Assembly (NCBI RefSeq): GCF_030348945.1
Contig: NZ_JAUCEN010000002.1
Location: forward strand, 3,658,001 to 3,722,000
DNA length: 64,000 nt
Reading direction: 5' to 3'
Source: Peribacillus sp. ACCC06369
GTDB lineage: Bacteria; Bacillota; Bacilli; Bacillales; DSM-1321
Part shown: positions 44,819 to 54,627 of the stretch, one piece after another
Numbering within the stretch: position 1 is the stretch's first letter
How the letters are laid out: each line of letters opens with the position of its first letter
Program-made: the position numbers and the translations under genes
Notes under the pieces: generated by a model
What the model saw: the letters and a program-made list of their open reading frames with translations, nothing else
Databases searched by the model: none
What the model was told of the DNA's origin: nothing

Positions 44819-45988
44819 TCAGTCTTTAACATTACTTAATTCCTTTAAGTAAATATCACTTATTATCTTTTTAACATTCTCTACATCATACTCTCTTATA
44901 GATGTTAAGTTAGCGAGACCCATTTCACCTCTAAGTTGCTCATTCAATGCTAGTTTAGAAATACACTCTGCAAGTCCGTCAATATCATCTGGATTACACA
45001 AGTATCCACCTTTACTAGCTTCAATCAAATCTGTATTTCCACGTACTTTTGAAGCGACACATGGCAATCCTGTAGCCATCGCTTCCATCATTGATCGCGG
45101 AAGACCTTCTTGATAAGATGTCAATAAAAATATATCAGAAACACTTAATAGTTCCTTAATATCAGTCCTAAACCCTAAGAAGTGAATGTTTCTCTCTACC
45201 CCTAATCTCTTCGCTAGCTTCTGAAGAGAGTCTAATTCTGGCCCTCTCCCACATATTAAGAAATGAAGTTTTTGATTTTTCGATTTAGCAACTGCATTAA
45301 TAGAGGCAGTATAATTTTTTCTGTCAACTAAATCCCCCATTGAAATTAAGATAATATCATCTTCTCTCAATCCAAGAGATCTTCTTAGACTTTCATTATT
45401 ATCATACTCAAGTTGATAATTCTTTGTATCTACGCCAACTCCTGGTACATAATAGACCTTTCCACCATTACGAAGTTTAAATTTTTGGGCTGCTTTATAA
45501 TCTTCTAGATTCATTGTTATGATTACATCTGTGTACCGTGCCATCCACAATTCAGCAAACTTTATAACAGTTCTATTAATAAATGATGCACCCTCATAAA
45601 AATGAAACCCATGTGCAGTATAAATTACTTTTGGTACCTTTGCTAGTTTCCCACAGATTCGCCCCACCAATCCACCTATTGGAGTATTGCAGTGGATAAC
45701 CTGTATTTTTTCTCTTTTCAAAAGTGTCATAAGATTTCTAAAAGCTGTAAAATTACTTTTAATATCTGTTAAACTTCTATAAGTACTTGAGTTATAAAAA
45801 TTTATGTCATATTCACAATCGAGTTCTTCTGCATTACTTCTATTTACACCCATATACACTTCGTACCCCATATTCATCACAGCTTCAATACAAGGTAAAC
45901 TTACATTTGTTAATTTAACCTTTTCTCTACTAATCTGTTGATCTTTAGTGGGTTTTGTACTATTAGAAATAAAAAGGTATTTTTTCAT
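44819..45988 (-). CDS. Glycosyltransferase family 4, EpsD-like
   Basis: 389 residues. N-terminal MKKYLFISNSTKPTKDQQIS, then VIHCNTPIGGLVGRICGKLA and YTAHGFHFYEGASFINRT, a stretch typical of EpsD/CapM-type enzymes that act early on an undecaprenyl-linked bacillosamine or FucNAc. Donor site ISMGDLVDRKNYTASINAVA; SYQEGLPRSMMEAMATGLP. GGGATGGGAAG fixes the ATG at 45988. It overlaps nothing, and is followed by a 109-base gap. Confidence 0.9.
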   Translation of the reverse strand: MKKYLFISNSTKPTKDQQISREKVKLTNVSLPCIEAVMNMGYEVYMGVNRSNAEELDCEYDINFYNSSTYRSLTDIKSNFTAFRNLMTLLKREKIQVIHCNTPIGGLVGRICGKLAKVPKVIYTAHGFHFYEGASFINRTVIKFAELWMARYTDVIITMNLEDYKAAQKFKLRNGGKVYYVPGVGVDTKNYQLEYDNNESLRRSLGLREDDIILISMGDLVDRKNYTASINAVAKSKNQKLHFLICGRGPELDSLQKLAKRLGVERNIHFLGFRTDIKELLSVSDIFLLTSYQEGLPRSMMEAMATGLPCVASKVRGNTDLIEASKGGYLCNPDDIDGLAECISKLALNEQLRGEMGLANLTSIREYDVENVKKIISDIYLKELSNVKD

Positions 45989-46017
45989 TTTTTGCTTCCC
46001 ATCCCTACTAATAGTTA

Positions 46018-47211
46018 TCAAATTTCTATTATCATTTTTTCAACTGCTTCTTCACATATCTTAATTGCTTCTACAGCATCTTTAGATTGAGCAATAACAT
46101 ACCCAACTCTATCAACGCTACTATTTATTTCCTCAATATTATCTCCAATATTTTTGGTGAAAGTAATTTCTTTAATCCCAGGTAGTTTCTCTGCTTCTTG
46201 TTCACCATAAATATTCAAAATCTTACCTTTTTTTGTTTTAAAATAACGTATTGCTGAACCCATAGAGATTCTTTTATTAAGAACTGGATTATTACCAAAG
46301 GCAATTTCAATGCAGGCCTCTACCATATCCACTCCAGTAGCAAAAGGAACTAAGTGTGTTGTAATATTATCCCCACCCAATCGAGCTCCTAACTCAACAA
46401 CTTTAGGTCCATCTTTGGTAATAATAATTTCAGTATGAGAAGGTCCATTATTGATTCCTACAGCTTTTATGGCTGCTATTACTACTTTTTCGATTTGTAA
46501 CTTGGTATCAATAGATAATTGTGATGGTATAGAATGTCCCATTTCAACGAATTCTGGTGACCCTGTTGTTACTTTGTCTGTAATTGCAATAATATGAGTG
46601 TGGCCGTCAAAGCTTAACGTTTCTACACTTACTTCGGGACCTTCCATAAATTCCTCTACAATAATTTCACCACTACGAGAGTACTTTTTACTATACTCAA
46701 AGGCATAATTAATAAACTGTTCGTTATTTATATCATCAACTAAAATTACCCCTCGACTTCCCGAATTATCTGCAGGCTTGACTACAAACTCATTTTGGAA
46801 AAATTGTATAGCATTAAGATATTCATTCTGAGTAACTACCCTAAAAAACATTGGTATAGGAACACTATGCTGATTCAATATTGCTCTCATTGAAGCTTTA
46901 TTAGTTACATTAATTGCTGTTTCTTTACTAATTCCAACTATATTTAACTCTTCTGAAACAGCGGCTACAGTCCTTATAGGCAAATCACTCGCAAGTGTCA
47001 TAATTCCATCTATTTCATGCAACTTAGCAGCATCAACAATTTTAGGTATATCTATCGTACTAATATTAAGACAAACATCTGAATGTTCAAAACCAACTGC
47101 ATTCTTGTCCATATCTACAGCAATTACATGCAGTCCCATTTTTTTTGCTTTTAAAATAGCTGGAAGTTGCAATATACTAGCTCCAAGAATCATCAATTTA
47201 CTCTTTCTCAA
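46018..47211 (-). CDS. ATP-grasp carboxylate-amine ligase
   Basis: 397 residues, ATP-grasp fold: N-terminal KLMILGASILQLPAILKAKK, ATP-binding FVVKPADNSGSRGVILV, EIIVEEFMEGPEVSVETLSF, and metal ligands in GPKVVELGARLGGDN. It joins a carboxylate to an amine using ATP. Being inside locus B it may add an amino acid or other acid to a sugar amine; this is inference. Relatives occur in capsule and O-antigen loci. Confidence 0.88.
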   Translation of the reverse strand: MRKSKLMILGASILQLPAILKAKKMGLHVIAVDMDKNAVGFEHSDVCLNISTIDIPKIVDAAKLHEIDGIMTLASDLPIRTVAAVSEELNIVGISKETAINVTNKASMRAILNQHSVPIPMFFRVVTQNEYLNAIQFFQNEFVVKPADNSGSRGVILVDDINNEQFINYAFEYSKKYSRSGEIIVEEFMEGPEVSVETLSFDGHTHIIAITDKVTTGSPEFVEMGHSIPSQLSIDTKLQIEKVVIAAIKAVGINNGPSHTEIIITKDGPKVVELGARLGGDNITTHLVPFATGVDMVEACIEIAFGNNPVLNKRISMGSAIRYFKTKKGKILNIYGEQEAEKLPGIKEITFTKNIGDNIEEINSSVDRVGYVIAQSKDAVEAIKICEEAVEKMIIEI

Positions 47212-47227
47212 GATACTTCACTTTCCT

Positions 47228-47884
47228 TTATAGATAATCTGTACTCTTCTTTCCCTTAAGAACAACACCTTTTGTTGCAGCTACAACTGAATATGGAGCT
47301 ATATCTCGTCCTACAAAAGCTGCCGCACCGATTAGTGAGTAGTCATTTATTGTTATGTGATCACTGACTACACTTGCTTTTCCTAAAAAACAATTATTTT
47401 TTATGATAACATTACCAGCTACTGCTGACATTCCAGATATCGTATTAAAATCACCAATTTTATCGTCATGTGCAATTGAAACATTATTCCAAATTAAGTT
47501 GCAAATTCCAAGGGAAACAAAAGGGCTTAGCAACGATTGCTCCAGAACAATATTCCCTTCCCCAATATCGTTAGTTTCAATTAATGATGATGAATGAAAA
47601 TAGGAAGCTATCTGATACCCTTTTTCTTTACATAAATAATATATTCTTTTACGTATATTATTCATGTTTCTGTAACCTATCCCGATTAAGATATCGTAAT
47701 TTTCAGGGGGATATTTTTTTGTAATATTTTCAAAACTTATAACCGGTAATCCTTCAAACCTGTTTTCAATTAAATATTCTTTTTCTGTACAAAAAGCTAC
47801 AACCTTTCTCTCATCATCATGATCAATATACCATTTAAGTAACCTAGAAAAATTAGAATTTCCGAATATTACTAAATCTTTCAT
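47228..47884 (-). CDS. Sugar N- or O-acetyltransferase, NeuD/PglD/EpsM type
   Basis: 218 residues. An N-terminal Rossmann-like part (MKDLVIFGNSNFSRLLKWYI) and a C-terminal left-handed beta-helix of hexapeptide repeats with catalytic-type His in NNVSIAHDDKIGDFNTISG. In Bacillus EpsM acetylates the 4-amino sugar made by EpsC and EpsN. Those partners are encoded in the same operon, so UDP-N,N'-diacetylbacillosamine is the likely product. Confidence 0.88.
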   Translation of the reverse strand: MKDLVIFGNSNFSRLLKWYIDHDDERKVVAFCTEKEYLIENRFEGLPVISFENITKKYPPENYDILIGIGYRNMNNIRKRIYYLCKEKGYQIASYFHSSSLIETNDIGEGNIVLEQSLLSPFVSLGICNLIWNNVSIAHDDKIGDFNTISGMSAVAGNVIIKNNCFLGKASVVSDHITINDYSLIGAAAFVGRDIAPYSVVAATKGVVLKGKKSTDYL

Positions 47885-48007
47885 GAATTATTTGCCCCTT
47901 AATAAACATTTCGTTTTCAAAAAATTTATAATATCAACAAGTTAATAACATTTTTTTGAATTTCAAATCATATTTACATAGTTCTTAACTTAATAATGAA
48001 ACTCGAT

Positions 48008-48598
48008 TTATTTTTTATTAAAAATATTCTTTTTAAACAATATACTTGAAACAGTAACAAAAAATATCTTAACATCTAGCACAAATGACAAATTTTCCAC
48101 ATAAAAAATATCATTTTTAAATTTCTTAATCATTTCTATTGAATTTCTATAATATGCCTGACTATACCCTGTAATACCTGGTCGAACCTCTAGCTTTTTT
48201 ATTTCATTGGCATTATATCTATTTATAGCCTCTGGTAAATCTGGACGTGGCCCTATAATGCTCATGTCACCCTTAATAACATTTAAAATTTGAGGTGTTT
48301 CATCAATGCTGGTTTTACGAATAATAGCCCCAATCTTAGTTAATCTAGAATCATTTTCTGCATTAAATGTAGAACCATCTTCATTTCTTATATCCGGTGC
48401 GTTCACTTTCATAGACCGAAACTTGTACATCTTGAAAACTTTTCCACCCTTACCAAGTCTTGTCGCATTATAAAAAATTGGCCCTTTGTCTTGAAAGTAA
48501 ATAATTGGACTAATAATAGCTAAAATAATAAGCCAAAATGGCAAAGCTATTACTGCTAGAATTAAATCAATTACTCTTTTAAAAAAGAACTTATACAT
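48008..48598 (-). CDS. Priming sugar-phosphate transferase, PglC/EpsL type
   Basis: 196 residues. One N-terminal membrane segment (VIDLILAVIALPFWLIILAI), then YKFRSMKVNAPDIRNEDGST, IGAIIRKTSIDETPQILNVI, GDMSIIGPRPDLPEA and RPGITGYSQAYYRN. The small size without extra helices matches PglC and EpsL, which load a diacetylbacillosamine-type phosphate onto undecaprenyl phosphate. It overlaps the upstream aminotransferase gene by 8 bases. Confidence 0.92.
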   Translation of the reverse strand: MYKFFFKRVIDLILAVIALPFWLIILAIISPIIYFQDKGPIFYNATRLGKGGKVFKMYKFRSMKVNAPDIRNEDGSTFNAENDSRLTKIGAIIRKTSIDETPQILNVIKGDMSIIGPRPDLPEAINRYNANEIKKLEVRPGITGYSQAYYRNSIEMIKKFKNDIFYVENLSFVLDVKIFFVTVSSILFKKNIFNKK

Positions 48599-49844
48599 TA
48601 TTTCGCCCCACTAGAGAATCAATATTTAAGACTTTATTTATAGTTTTTTTGAAAATCTCTATAATATACTCCACATCTTCCTCACTAAGCAATGTATTAA
48701 GCGGCAATGTAATCTCATTCTTATACATTCCAAAAGCATTAGGATAATCCTTAATATCAAATCCTAAATTCTTATAAGCCGTAAACATCGGTAATGGCTT
48801 ATAGTGGACATTACACGAAACCCCAGCCTCCGCCATCTTAACTATTATTTCATTTCTTTCTTCTTCTCCAATTCCTGGTATCCTCGTCAAATAAAGGTGC
48901 CCAGAAGAAGCGAAGTCCTCCCCATAATGTTGCAAGCTTTGTATACCTAAAGGCAAAAGTGCTTTATCATACATCTCTATAATCTCTTTACGTCTTTTCT
49001 TAAGTCCTTCATATCTATTTATCTGAATTAAACCCATACCTGCCATAATGTCAGTCATATTGCATTTGTAAGCTGGATAAACAATGTCGTATTCCCAAGA
49101 GCCTTTCTGGGTTTTTGCCAATGCATCTTTAGACTGGCCATGAAGACTATAAAGCATGAATTGCTTATAAATCCACTCATCATCTATTCCTAGGTCATTT
49201 CGCCAAACAACTGCACCACCTTCAGCTGTAGTCAGATTCTTAACTGCATGAAAAGAGTAGCAAGTAAAATCAGCAACTTGGCCACATTTCATTCCATTCA
49301 TCTCAGCACCAAAAGCATGAGCTGCATCAGTCATTACTATTACTCTGTTAAATAACCCTTGAAGTTCATTATTTGCTTTAAATAATTCTTTTTTACACTC
49401 AACTATTTCGTATATGGAATTGTAATCACACATCTTTCCCGCTATATCAACAGGAATAATTGCTTTTGTGTTCTCAGTAATCGCATCAGCAAGTTTTGAA
49501 TAATCCATTTCAAAGGAATCTGGCGCTGTATCAACCAGCACAATTTTTGCACCTACATGATCAATAATAGAAGCAGATGCTGTATAAGTATATGCAGAAG
49601 TAATGACCTCATCTCCAGGGCCAATTCCTAAAATACGAAGAGTAAGCTCCATTGCTGCTGTTGCGGAATTTAAACAAACCGCTTTATTTGTCCCAACATA
49701 TTCAGCTATTTTTTTTTCAAACTCTTTTGTTCTTGGTCCGGTAGTAATCCAACCAGATTTCATTGCTTTTATGACCTCTCCAATTTCCGCATCTGTAATA
49801 TCTGGCGGAGAAAATGGTATGTTTCTTACTTGTATGTCTACCAC
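48591..49844 (-). CDS. DegT/DnrJ/EryC1 aminotransferase (EpsN/PglE type)
   Basis: 417 residues, PLP enzyme. Schiff-base Lys202 in SFHAVKNLTTAEGG; the N-terminal FSPPDITDAEIGEVIKAMKS and GWITTGPRTKEFEKK are typical. It transfers an amino group to a UDP-4-keto-6-deoxy sugar, here probably the product of the EpsC-like dehydratase. It lies directly upstream of the EpsL-like transferase. Confidence 0.93.
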   Translation of the reverse strand: MVDIQVRNIPFSPPDITDAEIGEVIKAMKSGWITTGPRTKEFEKKIAEYVGTNKAVCLNSATAAMELTLRILGIGPGDEVITSAYTYTASASIIDHVGAKIVLVDTAPDSFEMDYSKLADAITENTKAIIPVDIAGKMCDYNSIYEIVECKKELFKANNELQGLFNRVIVMTDAAHAFGAEMNGMKCGQVADFTCYSFHAVKNLTTAEGGAVVWRNDLGIDDEWIYKQFMLYSLHGQSKDALAKTQKGSWEYDIVYPAYKCNMTDIMAGMGLIQINRYEGLKKRRKEIIEMYDKALLPLGIQSLQHYGEDFASSGHLYLTRIPGIGEEERNEIIVKMAEAGVSCNVHYKPLPMFTAYKNLGFDIKDYPNAFGMYKNEITLPLNTLLSEEDVEYIIEIFKKTINKVLNIDSLVGRNNV

Positions 49845-49979
49845 TTTGGTTTCCTCGCTTTTTTTAAGTTTAGGTTTTATTATTTAAAATTATTATTTTG
49901 AATTTTTCTTAATTAGCCAATTCAGGAAGGCAGAAAAACAATTACCGAGTCAAATGACTGATTAAAGGTCATCTTATTC

Positions 49980-50873
49980 CTATGCATTAATCTTTTCTGT
50001 AGAAATTACCTTAACCGTTTGTTCTAAAAACTCTACTAGCTCATCTTTAATTTCTTCATTCTGTAGTGCAAACTCAATCGTTGTTTTAACAAACCCTAAC
50101 TTCTCTCCTACATCATATCGTTTTCCTTCAAAATCATAAGCAAAAACTTGTTGTATCTGGTTTAACTGTTGAATCGCATCTGTTAACTGAATTTCCCCGC
50201 CTGCACCAGCTTCTTGCTGATCAAGCATACTGAAAATTTCAGGAGTAAGGATATATCTTCCCATTATTGCCAAATTGGAAGGAGCTGTTCCTAAGACTGG
50301 TTTTTCTACAAAGTTTTCAACTTGATATAGTCGTCCATCTTGAAAAGCGGGGTCTATTATTCCATAGCGGTTTGTTTCTTCTTCAGGTACAGTTTGAACT
50401 CCGATAATTGAATTGTTTGTTTCCTCAAACTGATTAATTAACTGCTTTAAGCAAGGAGTTTCACTCTGGACAATATCATCACCTAAAAGTACGGCAAATG
50501 GCTCGTCCCCAATGAATTTACGTGCACACCATACAGCGTGACCTAATCCTTTTGGTTCCTTCTGTCTAATGTAATGGATATTAGCAAGTTTAGAGGAATA
50601 TTGTACCTTATTGAGCAACTCTAATTTTCCTTTTTCCCATAGGTTTTGTTCGAGTTCAGGAGCGTAATCAAAATGATCCTCAATTGCACGTTTGCCTTTA
50701 CCAGTTACGATTATTATATCTTTTATTCCTGATGCAACGGCTTCCTCCACTATGTACTGAATTGTTGGTTTATCAACGATTGGCAGCATCTCTTTTGGCA
50801 TCGCTTTAGTAGCAGGCAAAAAACGAGTGCCCAACCCTGCTGCAGGAATGATTGCTTTTGTGATTTTCTTCAC
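49980..50873 (-). CDS. galU: UTP-glucose-1-phosphate uridylyltransferase
   Basis: 297 residues. Makes UDP-glucose from UTP and glucose-1-phosphate. It has [57 protein letters not shown] and [10 protein letters not shown]. It feeds Ugd and perhaps the epimerase in the same operon. Normal length for GtaB/YngB. The gene follows the EpsC-like gene by 19 bases. Confidence 0.95.
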   Translation of the reverse strand: MKKITKAIIPAAGLGTRFLPATKAMPKEMLPIVDKPTIQYIVEEAVASGIKDIIIVTGKGKRAIEDHFDYAPELEQNLWEKGKLELLNKVQYSSKLANIHYIRQKEPKGLGHAVWCARKFIGDEPFAVLLGDDIVQSETPCLKQLINQFEETNNSIIGVQTVPEEETNRYGIIDPAFQDGRLYQVENFVEKPVLGTAPSNLAIMGRYILTPEIFSMLDQQEAGAGGEIQLTDAIQQLNQIQQVFAYDFEGKRYDVGEKLGFVKTTIEFALQNEEIKDELVEFLEQTVKVISTEKINA

Positions 50874-50892
50874 TTATTAGTCCTCCTTATTA

Positions 50893-52713
50893 TTATTTAA
50901 CTGCTGAGAAAGTCTCGCTCTTTCTTCGATTTGCTAAATTTATTACGAATTCTTTAAGTTCTGTTATGGAAAAATCGTCATATGAGTTTAAAAGATACTG
51001 TATTTCCTCTTCCTGTTCCAATACCGCTTTACCTATAAAGATTTTAGGGAACACAGCTTCACTATGAACCTCTTTCTCCCCTAGTAGCTCTTCATACATT
51101 TTCTCACCAGGACGGATTCCTGAGAATTCAATCCCAATTTCGTCTATTGAATAACCTGATAACTGGATAAGGTTTGTTGCTAATTCAACAATCTTAACAG
51201 GTTCACCCATATCAAGAACGAATATTTCTCCGCCTCGAGCCAAAGAACTAGCCTGAATAACTAATCTCGATGCTTCGGGTATAGTCATAAAATACCTTGT
51301 CATATTTGGATGGGTGACCGTTACTGGTCCACCGGCTTGAATTTGTTTTTTAAATAAAGGAATGACACTCCCTCTGCTGCCTAAAACATTTCCGAAACGA
51401 ACCGCAACAAATTTTGTTGAGCTATTTTTTGCTAACTGCTGGATGATCATTTCAGCAATCCGCTTGGTTGATCCCATAACGTTTGTTGGGTTAACGGCTT
51501 TATCAGAAGATATCATTACAAACGCACCTACACCAAAAGTATCTGCCGCTTCTGCAACATTCTTTGTGCCAAAAACGTTATTTTTAACAGCTTCACGTGG
51601 ATTGTATTCCATTAGTGGTACATGTTTGTGTGCAGCCGCATGGTAAACAACATCAGGTCGGTATGTTTCCATCACTTCAAAAATTCTATCCCGGTCTTGA
51701 ATATCTGCGATGACTGGTAAGATTTCAATTTGATCGGAGTATAGCTTTTTCAGTTCCATGTCAATTTGATAAATGCTATTTTCTCCATGTCCTAGTATTA
51801 TGAGAGTTCCCGGAGAGAATCTGCATATCTGACGGCATATCTCTGAACCAATAGATCCTCCAGCTCCAGTAACTAGTATGGTCTTACCAGTTACATATTC
51901 CGAAATACTATTAATATCTAATTCAACTGGTTCTCTTCCTAATAAATCTTCCACTTCCACTTCTTTAAACTGATTAACAGCTACTTTCCCTAACATAATA
52001 TCTTCAATCATCGGCATGATCTGTGTTTTTGCATTTGTTTTCACACATTCATCAAAGATGACCTTCAATTCTTTTTTACTTAATGAAGGAATCGCAATGA
52101 CAATATTATCTATATGGTATTTTTCTACCATTTCAGGGATATGTGTAGAATTACCCACAACGGGTATTCCTAATATGTCTAGCTGATCTTTTTTCGGATC
52201 ATCATCTATGAATGCAACTGGTTTAAGTTCCGTATCATGATTATTAAGAAGTTGACGTACAACCATGGTTCCAGCAGATCCCGCCCCGATAACCAATGTA
52301 TTCTTGGTTTCTTTTTGGCTATTTATCAAACGGTCACGCAGCATTCTCCAAGAAAAGCGGGAACCGCCAATTAGGATAACATGCATCATCCACGTCAATG
52401 CCATGGCTCTTACATAAACATCTTGAAAAACAATTAATTGGATGGCAATAACTGTGATAACCGATAAGCTTACTGCTTTAACAATGGACAGTAACTCTCC
52501 AATACTCGCATATTCCCAGGCCTTCTTATACAGCTTATAAATAGATGCAAAAAAATGATGGCTAATTAATAGAGAGACTGATGTGACCAAGAGTGTTGGT
52601 AATTTAAATATTTCCAAATAGGGATACAAGAATAAATAACTTACATAAATGGCCGATAATACTATTAATGAATCTAATAGAGCCAGAAGTGTTAATCGTT
52701 TTCGGTAGGCCAA
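50893..52713 (-). CDS. UDP-GlcNAc 4,6-dehydratase-like membrane protein (EpsC/CapD/PglF)
   Basis: 606 residues. Four N-terminal helices (to about residue 115), a first Rossmann domain (LVIGAGSAGTMVVRQLL), then the catalytic SDR domain: ILVTGAGGSIGSEICRQIC, VYHAAAHKHVPLMEYNP, SSDKAVNPTNVMGSTKR and ARGGEIFVLDMGEPVKI. It makes UDP-4-keto-6-deoxy-GlcNAc, the entry to the bacillosamine branch. A 295-base gap with a possible internal promoter lies upstream. Confidence 0.94.
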   Translation of the reverse strand: MAYRKRLTLLALLDSLIVLSAIYVSYLFLYPYLEIFKLPTLLVTSVSLLISHHFFASIYKLYKKAWEYASIGELLSIVKAVSLSVITVIAIQLIVFQDVYVRAMALTWMMHVILIGGSRFSWRMLRDRLINSQKETKNTLVIGAGSAGTMVVRQLLNNHDTELKPVAFIDDDPKKDQLDILGIPVVGNSTHIPEMVEKYHIDNIVIAIPSLSKKELKVIFDECVKTNAKTQIMPMIEDIMLGKVAVNQFKEVEVEDLLGREPVELDINSISEYVTGKTILVTGAGGSIGSEICRQICRFSPGTLIILGHGENSIYQIDMELKKLYSDQIEILPVIADIQDRDRIFEVMETYRPDVVYHAAAHKHVPLMEYNPREAVKNNVFGTKNVAEAADTFGVGAFVMISSDKAVNPTNVMGSTKRIAEMIIQQLAKNSSTKFVAVRFGNVLGSRGSVIPLFKKQIQAGGPVTVTHPNMTRYFMTIPEASRLVIQASSLARGGEIFVLDMGEPVKIVELATNLIQLSGYSIDEIGIEFSGIRPGEKMYEELLGEKEVHSEAVFPKIFIGKAVLEQEEEIQYLLNSYDDFSITELKEFVINLANRRKSETFSAVK

Positions 52714-52973
52714 CCAGATTTCCCCCTTTAATATTGTTTGATTTACGCTCTATAAAAAAAGTTTTAATGAATTGTATTTTATTTCACATGTAATAATTTT
52801 TAATATTAGAATGATTTATGCTGTATATCCCCTTTACAACTTTTTAAAATGTCCTTATAACCTAAGGGCTATTTGTCGTTTAACAAGTCACTTCCAAAAT
52901 GAAGGTAATTTATCAATCTATAATGTTTATCCCAATATAATGTAGAAATTTATCATGAAGACAAAATTTTTTT

Positions 52974-52994
52974 ATTATAATGTAAGCGTTTCTT
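52974..52994 (-). promoter_or_regulatory. Possible internal promoter with cre-like site before the EpsC-like gene
   Basis: Minus strand TATAAT (52974-52979). On the plus strand ATGTAAGCGTTTCTT (52980-52994) fits the CcpA cre consensus except for one base. The -35 is weak (TAGAAA). Lies within the 295-base gap 52714-53008, in which I see no gene. Confidence 0.35.
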
Positions 52995-53008
52995 GGTTTT
53001 CTACCATT

Positions 53009-53773
53009 CTAAAAGATACCTAAAATTTTCTTTTTGAATGGCACTGGTTTTTCAACAATAGGACTTTGATCCTTTAATAGCTGTTCAGCGTTTTCTTTGA
53101 AATGAAATGTTCGTTCTATCCCATGTGCTTTGGTAATTGTTTCATAGGCTTGTTGTAACGTGAAGCCTCTAGATCCTATATTATGTGCATCTGTTGCAAT
53201 AAAATGAGCCATATTATGTTCGATTATCTTTTTTGAAAATGATTGAATACTTTTACCGAAATTCCCGATGATACTGCCAGAGGTAATTTGAGTTAACGCG
53301 CCCTCCTGGACCAATTCAAATAATAGTTTATGATTCGCTATCAATTCCTTATTTCTCTCCGGATGTACGATGATCGGTTTGATTCCTTTAAGCAGAAGCT
53401 CATAAATCACTTCTTGTGTAAACGAAGGAACTTTTCCCGATGGGAGCTCTAACAGTAAATACGTACCGTTATCGTCAAGAGTAAGGATTTCTTCCATTTC
53501 AAGTGAAGTAAATATGTCCCGGTGTATTCTTACTTCTTGTCCGAGATGAATGGTAAGAGGAATATTGTTTTGGTGTAAACTCTCATTTAACCTCACTGCA
53601 CGGTCAATGATGTTACTTTTAACATTTACATATTTCTCATTTAAGTGATGTGGCGTGGCAAATAAATGGGTGATTCCTGCTTCTACGGCTTTTCTTGCCA
53701 TATTCAAGCTTTCCATCATGTCCGAAGATCCATCATCAACCCCCGGGAGAATGTGACAATGTATGTCGATCAA
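53009..53773 (-). CDS. PHP-type protein-tyrosine phosphatase (CpsB/YwqE family)
   Basis: 254 residues. Manganese-dependent phosphatase that removes phosphate from the BY-kinase tail. Metal ligands appear in MIDIHCHILPGVDDG (His4, His6), ATPHH, LGQEVRIH, IVHPERN and ATDAHN. It sits directly after the tyrosine kinase gene, as in CpsB-C-D and YwqC-D-E sets. Expected to control chain length or export by cycling kinase phosphorylation. Confidence 0.95.
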   Translation of the reverse strand: MIDIHCHILPGVDDGSSDMMESLNMARKAVEAGITHLFATPHHLNEKYVNVKSNIIDRAVRLNESLHQNNIPLTIHLGQEVRIHRDIFTSLEMEEILTLDDNGTYLLLELPSGKVPSFTQEVIYELLLKGIKPIIVHPERNKELIANHKLLFELVQEGALTQITSGSIIGNFGKSIQSFSKKIIEHNMAHFIATDAHNIGSRGFTLQQAYETITKAHGIERTFHFKENAEQLLKDQSPIVEKPVPFKKKILGIF

Positions 53774-53911
53774 ATTTCATACACTTCCTTTATAAAACTA
53801 ATAGGAAAAAGGGCCCAATCTCTAAAAATAGGAATTAATACCCTGACTAATAGTAGCATATAAAACTGCCATTAAACAGGGTGTTATTTTGTCGAAAATT
53901 GTTTTATTTCA

Positions 53912-54589
53912 TTAAGATTGATAGTAATAATAATTGCTGTTATCCGTTTCAACGCCATTCAAAACGACTCCAAGCAAGGATGTATTAGCTTTCACTAAAA
54001 GTTCCTTAGCTTTCACTGCACTTTGTTTGTTTGTCTTGCCACTCGCCACTACCATGATCACGCCATCACATTTATTGGATACAATCTGGGAATCCGGCAC
54101 AACCAGAACGGGCGGTGTGTCAAAAATGATATAATCATACATTCCTTTTAATTCATCAATTGCTGTTTCTATCGCTTTGGAATTTAATAACTCTGAAGGA
54201 TTAGGTGGTATCGGCCCACTTGTTAAAATGTCTAAATTTGAAACATTTGAATTCAAGATAGTTTTTCTTAAGTCCATTTTCTTTGTCAATACGCTAGTAA
54301 GTCCATGTATATTACTAAGGTTAAAAGCATAATGAACCGATGGTTTCCTTAAGTCCGCATCCACAAGTAATACTTTTTTCTCTTCTTGAGCAAGAACAAT
54401 CGCTAAGTTGGCAGCTGTAGTCGATTTCCCATCATTAGGCTCCGATGAAGTAACCACAATCGTTTTGATTTCTTTATCTACTGAAGAGAATTGTATGTTT
54501 GTCCTAATTAATCGATATTGTTCAGTAATAGGCGATTTAGGATTAGTCTGCGCAATTAAATTCACTTGTTTTTCATCTTTACTTCTCAA
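53912..54589 (-). CDS. Bacterial tyrosine kinase (CpsD/EpsB/YwqD)
   Basis: About 225 residues. Walker A TSSEPNDGKSTTAAN (Lys55), Walker A' LLVDADLRKPSVHYAF, Walker B IIFDTPPVLVVPD, and a C-terminal cluster NYYYYQS for autophosphorylation. It works with the Wzz-like protein encoded upstream. I prefer the TTG start at 54589 (AAAGGAAGTGGG upstream) over a GTG at 54616, which has none. All catalytic parts are intact, unlike the homologue at 26631. Confidence 0.95.
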   Translation of the reverse strand: MRSKDEKQVNLIAQTNPKSPITEQYRLIRTNIQFSSVDKEIKTIVVTSSEPNDGKSTTAANLAIVLAQEEKKVLLVDADLRKPSVHYAFNLSNIHGLTSVLTKKMDLRKTILNSNVSNLDILTSGPIPPNPSELLNSKAIETAIDELKGMYDYIIFDTPPVLVVPDSQIVSNKCDGVIMVVASGKTNKQSAVKAKELLVKANTSLLGVVLNGVETDNSNYYYYQS

Positions 54590-54627
54590 AAATCCCACTT
54601 CCTTTCTTAATGTCACTGAATGATTCT

